Assembly (NCBI GenBank): GCA_024653905.1
Contig: JANLGZ010000047.1
Coordinates: 1-6,149, forward strand
Direction of reading: 5' to 3'
DNA length: 6,149 bases
Source of the DNA: an archaeon
Lineage (GTDB): Archaea > Iainarchaeota > Iainarchaeia > Iainarchaeales > Iainarchaeaceae
A program made the translations under genes and the position numbers. The notes under the pieces were generated by a model. The model did not search any database. It saw only the letters and a program-made list of their open reading frames with translations, and had not been told where the DNA came from. Numbering within the stretch: position 1 is the first letter of the stretch; each line of letters begins with the position of its first letter. Shown piece by piece: positions 3,997 to 6,149 of the stretch.

Positions 3997-4044
3997 TATT
4001 GGTTATGTAGCAGATAGGTTGATTTTTTGGTTTAAATAAGAGAT

Positions 4045-5292
4045 TTAAGTGCCTTCTTTCCATGAATTCATGTACTTTATTTGCTCTTCAGTAAGTTCAT
4101 CTATTTTTACATTCATTGCATCCAGCTGAAGCTGGGCAATACTTTTATCAACTTCTTCAGGAAGCATGTGCAAATTAATATCTAACTTGTTCTTCAAACC
4201 ATATTCAAGTGCAAGTGCCTGTCCGCAAAAACTTAAACTCATTACAGCACTTGGATGCCCTTCTGCCGCCCCAAGATTTACCAGTCTTCCTTCAGCACAC
4301 AAATTAATTTTTTTACCATTTTTCATAGTGTACTCATCTAATTGCCATCTGATTCTTTTTTTACCAACACTTAATTCTTCCAATCCAGGAACATCAATTT
4401 CAGAATCAAAATGACCCGAATTAGCAAGTATGGCACCGTCTTTCATTTTTGGCATTACACTTCTCGGAATAACATTTTTGTTTCCTGTAACAGTTACAAA
4501 AATATCCCCAATTTGAGAAGCTTCTTCCATTGGCATTACTCTATAACCATCCATCTTAGCCTGCAAAGCAGGAATTGGTTCAACCTCAGTAACAATAACA
4601 TTCGCGCCAAAACCTTGACTTCTTAATGCAACTCCTTTTCCGCACGAACCATAACCAACAACAACAATTGTTTTTCCTGCAAACAAAATATTAGTAGCTC
4701 TTAAAATCCCATCAAGAGTACTTTGCCCGGTTCCGTAATAATTATCAAATAAGTGTTTTGTTTTATTATCATTCACGGCAACAACAGGATATTTCAATGC
4801 ATTTTCTTTCACCATTGCTTTTAATCTAATAATTCCGGTTGTTGTTTCTTCTGTTCCGACAACTAAACCTTCAATTAACTCTGGCCTCTTTAAATGAATT
4901 TCAGAAACCAAATCCAAACCATCATCAATAGTTGCGGTTGGCTTAATATCCAGAACTTTGTTCAAATACTCGTAATACTCCTCATTGGTTTCGCCTTTTT
5001 TTGCATAAACATTAACCCCTTCTTTTGCAAGGGCAGCAGCAACATCATCCTGCGTGCTTAAAGGATTACAGCCAGTAATAGCAACCTCAGCCCCGCCCGC
5101 AATAAGGGTTCTTACCAAAATACCGGTTTCTTTGGTAACATGCAGAGCCATTCCCACTCTTTGGCCTTTGAACGGCTTTTCTTTCTCAAAACGCTTCCTG
5201 ACCTCTAAAAGCGCCCCCATTTGGGTTTCAGCCCATTCTAACTGCATTTTTCCTGCTTCAGCTAATTTGATATCTTTCACATCATAACTCAT
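4045..5292 (-). CDS. ahcY: S-adenosylhomocysteine hydrolase (adenosylhomocysteinase)
   Basis: This cytosolic, NAD-dependent enzyme splits S-adenosylhomocysteine into adenosine and homocysteine, relieving product inhibition of methyltransferases. At 415 residues it has the length usual for archaeal enzymes. Substrate-domain signatures are HVTKET (51-56), NPLSTQDD (76-83) and TEETTTG (147-153), plus NDNKTKHLFDNYYGTGQS (174-191). The latter holds the Lys (179) and Asp (183) that match the human catalytic Lys186 and Asp190. The Rossmann motif GYGSCGKG is at 213-220, with the NAD-ribose-binding Glu at 236 in VTEVEP. NSGHFDSEID (291-300) and AAEGHPSAVMSLSFCGQAL (342-360) are also conserved. The C-terminus (YMNSWKEGT) is of the short archaeal/thermophile type. 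GTGAT just before the ATG could act as a ribosome-binding site. scpA follows on the same strand. Confidence 0.97.
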   Translation of the reverse strand: MSYDVKDIKLAEAGKMQLEWAETQMGALLEVRKRFEKEKPFKGQRVGMALHVTKETGILVRTLIAGGAEVAITGCNPLSTQDDVAAALAKEGVNVYAKKGETNEEYYEYLNKVLDIKPTATIDDGLDLVSEIHLKRPELIEGLVVGTEETTTGIIRLKAMVKENALKYPVVAVNDNKTKHLFDNYYGTGQSTLDGILRATNILFAGKTIVVVGYGSCGKGVALRSQGFGANVIVTEVEPIPALQAKMDGYRVMPMEEASQIGDIFVTVTGNKNVIPRSVMPKMKDGAILANSGHFDSEIDVPGLEELSVGKKRIRWQLDEYTMKNGKKINLCAEGRLVNLGAAEGHPSAVMSLSFCGQALALEYGLKNKLDINLHMLPEEVDKSIAQLQLDAMNVKIDELTEEQIKYMNSWKEGT

Positions 5293-5321
5293 AAAATCAC
5301 TTAGAAATTGAAGCTAGAAAG

Positions 5322-5330
5322 CTTTTTAAT
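5322..5330 (-). promoter_or_regulatory. TATA-like box for ahcY
   Basis: ATTAAAAAG on the minus strand lies about 33 bp before the ahcY ATG. This would leave a leader of only several nucleotides containing GTGAT. The 106-bp gap between 5292 and 5399 is a divergent promoter region shared with the + strand gene at 5399. Confidence 0.4.
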
Positions 5331-5398
5331 GGTTCACAAAAGATTTAAGGGAATAAAAAACTTAATAAAGCAAAACAATCTATTCTATTTGAGATATA

Positions 5399-5713
5399 AT
5401 GCCTAAACCAACCAAACACAAACACAGCCCCAAACCAGAAACTTTAGGGTATAAAGTCAAAAAAGTTATACAAACATTAGGCCATGGATGGGGTTCCAGG
5501 AACGTGAAGGCACCAAGATATATTCCCGCAGAAATTTTACAAAAGCTAAATAAACAAGGCGCCAAAGTCACTATCGGAAGCTCAATGAACGGAACAAAAT
5601 TAACATTCTTACGTTATGATACCCAAGGAATTTTTGTTAAAGATTCGTCAGGTTCGATTATAGGGGCGGAATTCAATAACTACGGACAGCCAAAAAAAAG
5701 ACAGGAGAAATAA
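5399..5713 (+). CDS. Small basic hypothetical protein
   Basis: The product has 104 residues and I recognise no family. The N-terminus is Lys/Pro/His-rich (MPKPTKHKHSPKPETLGYKV). A middle segment (VIQTLGHGWGSRNVKAPRYI) leads to a short helix (PAEILQKLNKQGAK). The C-terminal half looks beta-rich, with alternating strands (VTIGSSMNGTKLTFLRYD, GIFVKDSSGSIIGAEF) and a basic tail (PKKRQEK). No cysteines or membrane segments are present. Net positive charge would suit nucleic-acid or ribosome binding, but that is speculation. The A/T-rich stretch at 5352-5370 (AATAAAAAACTTAATAAAG) may be its promoter. It is divergent from ahcY, and its stop abuts the stop of the kinase on the other strand with no gap. 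Confidence 0.65.
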   Translation: MPKPTKHKHSPKPETLGYKVKKVIQTLGHGWGSRNVKAPRYIPAEILQKLNKQGAKVTIGSSMNGTKLTFLRYDTQGIFVKDSSGSIIGAEFNNYGQPKKRQEK

Positions 5714-6149
5714 TCAAAACTTCACAATTTCTTCAAATTCTTTATAGCGTTTCTCAATATCTTTTATCGTTAATTTTTTTAGTTTTTCAACAGAAAATCC
5801 TTCAGCATTGAATGAAGCAACGCAACTTGCATACACCAATGCCTTCCTCATGTTCTCTTCACTGAAATCATTTGTTTTTGCAAGATAACCGATAAGCGTC
5901 CCTCCAAAAGAATCACCGCTTCCTGTCGGGTCTTTAACATCCTCTAAAGGATAACCAGCACACGCAAAGTGTTTTGAATCCGTGAACATCACACAGCCAT
6001 GCTCACCTTTTTTTATAATCGCGATTTTGGAATCCAGTTTCAAAATTTCACGTGCGGCCTTCACCAGACTTGAAGTATTAAACAACTGCCTTGCTTCCCC
6101 GTCATTCATCAGAATCAAATCAACTTTTTTAACAACCTCTAAAACCTTA
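5714..6149 (-). CDS. PfkB-family kinase, 3' part (possible adenosine/nucleoside kinase)
   Basis: The gene runs off the right edge. About 144 C-terminal residues are visible, roughly half of a typical 300-residue PfkB/ribokinase-family enzyme. The frame is open to the edge (KVLEVVKKVDLILMNDGEAR...), so the TTG at 6118 is not the start. Visible landmarks are the N-x-x-E region (MNDGEARQL), the strand IAIIKKGEHGCVMF, and the second PfkB signature DPTGSGDSFGG. In that signature the GSGD Asp is the catalytic base and the glycines form the anion hole. These enzymes phosphorylate a sugar or nucleoside hydroxyl from ATP. Substrate cannot be read from this half. Adenosine is plausible because ahcY, which makes adenosine, is one gene away on the same strand. 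The stop meets that of the + strand gene at 5713. Confidence 0.88.
   Translation of the reverse strand, partial: KVLEVVKKVDLILMNDGEARQLFNTSSLVKAAREILKLDSKIAIIKKGEHGCVMFTDSKHFACAGYPLEDVKDPTGSGDSFGGTLIGYLAKTNDFSEENMRKALVYASCVASFNAEGFSVEKLKKLTIKDIEKRYKEFEEIVKF

Noticed and set aside
3965..4063. N-terminal 33-residue extension of ScpA
   Set aside because: It would overlap ahcY and cover the scpA TATA box, and its composition is unlike the start of ScpA proteins.

Overview
The window is AT-rich and reads like the chromosome of an archaeon, most likely a small-genome DPANN lineage such as Woesearchaeota or Pacearchaeota. This rests on gene content: a 415-residue archaeal-type S-adenosylhomocysteine hydrolase, the condensin subunit ScpA, and RelBE-type toxin-antitoxin genes in archaeal style. 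It also rests on several genes having a TATA-like box about 24-32 bp before the start codon, as in archaeal leaderless transcription. The lineage assignment is inference, because the window holds no rRNA or tRNA marker.

Layout. Positions 1-600 hold a small membrane-anchored hypothetical protein on the + strand, convergent with a 99-residue basic helical hypothetical protein (651-950, -). Positions 1000-3220 are an accessory region. It contains a decayed relBE pair (antitoxin 1352-1546/1561, toxin pseudogene 1114-1355), a convergent RelE-type toxin and RelB-like antitoxin (1824-2147 + and 2144-2290 -), a small Cys-rich zinc-ribbon-like ORF (2353-2547, -) and a multi-pass membrane protein (2616-3161, +). 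Positions 3173-5292 hold the core genes scpA and ahcY (both -). On the right, a basic hypothetical protein (5399-5713, +) abuts the 3' part of a PfkB-family kinase (5714-6149, -), which runs off the window. AhcY releases adenosine and a PfkB nucleoside kinase could remove it, so these two may be metabolically linked.

The main observation concerns the 3' end of scpA, which encodes FFGEIFIATVKSDEKP-stop. Three more copies of this tail, all in the same orientation, lie downstream of scpA with cores at about 2551, 1643 and 1054. They read FFGEVFISLAK..., FFGGVFISLAKNTDQK-stop and FFGEIFLSLNNDSEKKA-stop. None has any scpA body upstream. Similarity begins abruptly at a T-rich TTCGGCG core and continues into the tail. 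The spacing between cores is about 590-910 bp, and each interval carries one to three small genes, mostly toxin-antitoxin or hypothetical. This is the pattern expected if small circular cassettes integrated repeatedly, by site-specific recombination, into the 3' end of scpA. Each insertion would give scpA a new tail and push the old one downstream. The result is an integron-like gene-cassette array whose attachment site is the end of a condensin gene. No recombinase is encoded here, so it would have to act in trans. The repeats and their coding character are seen directly; the mechanism is inferred.
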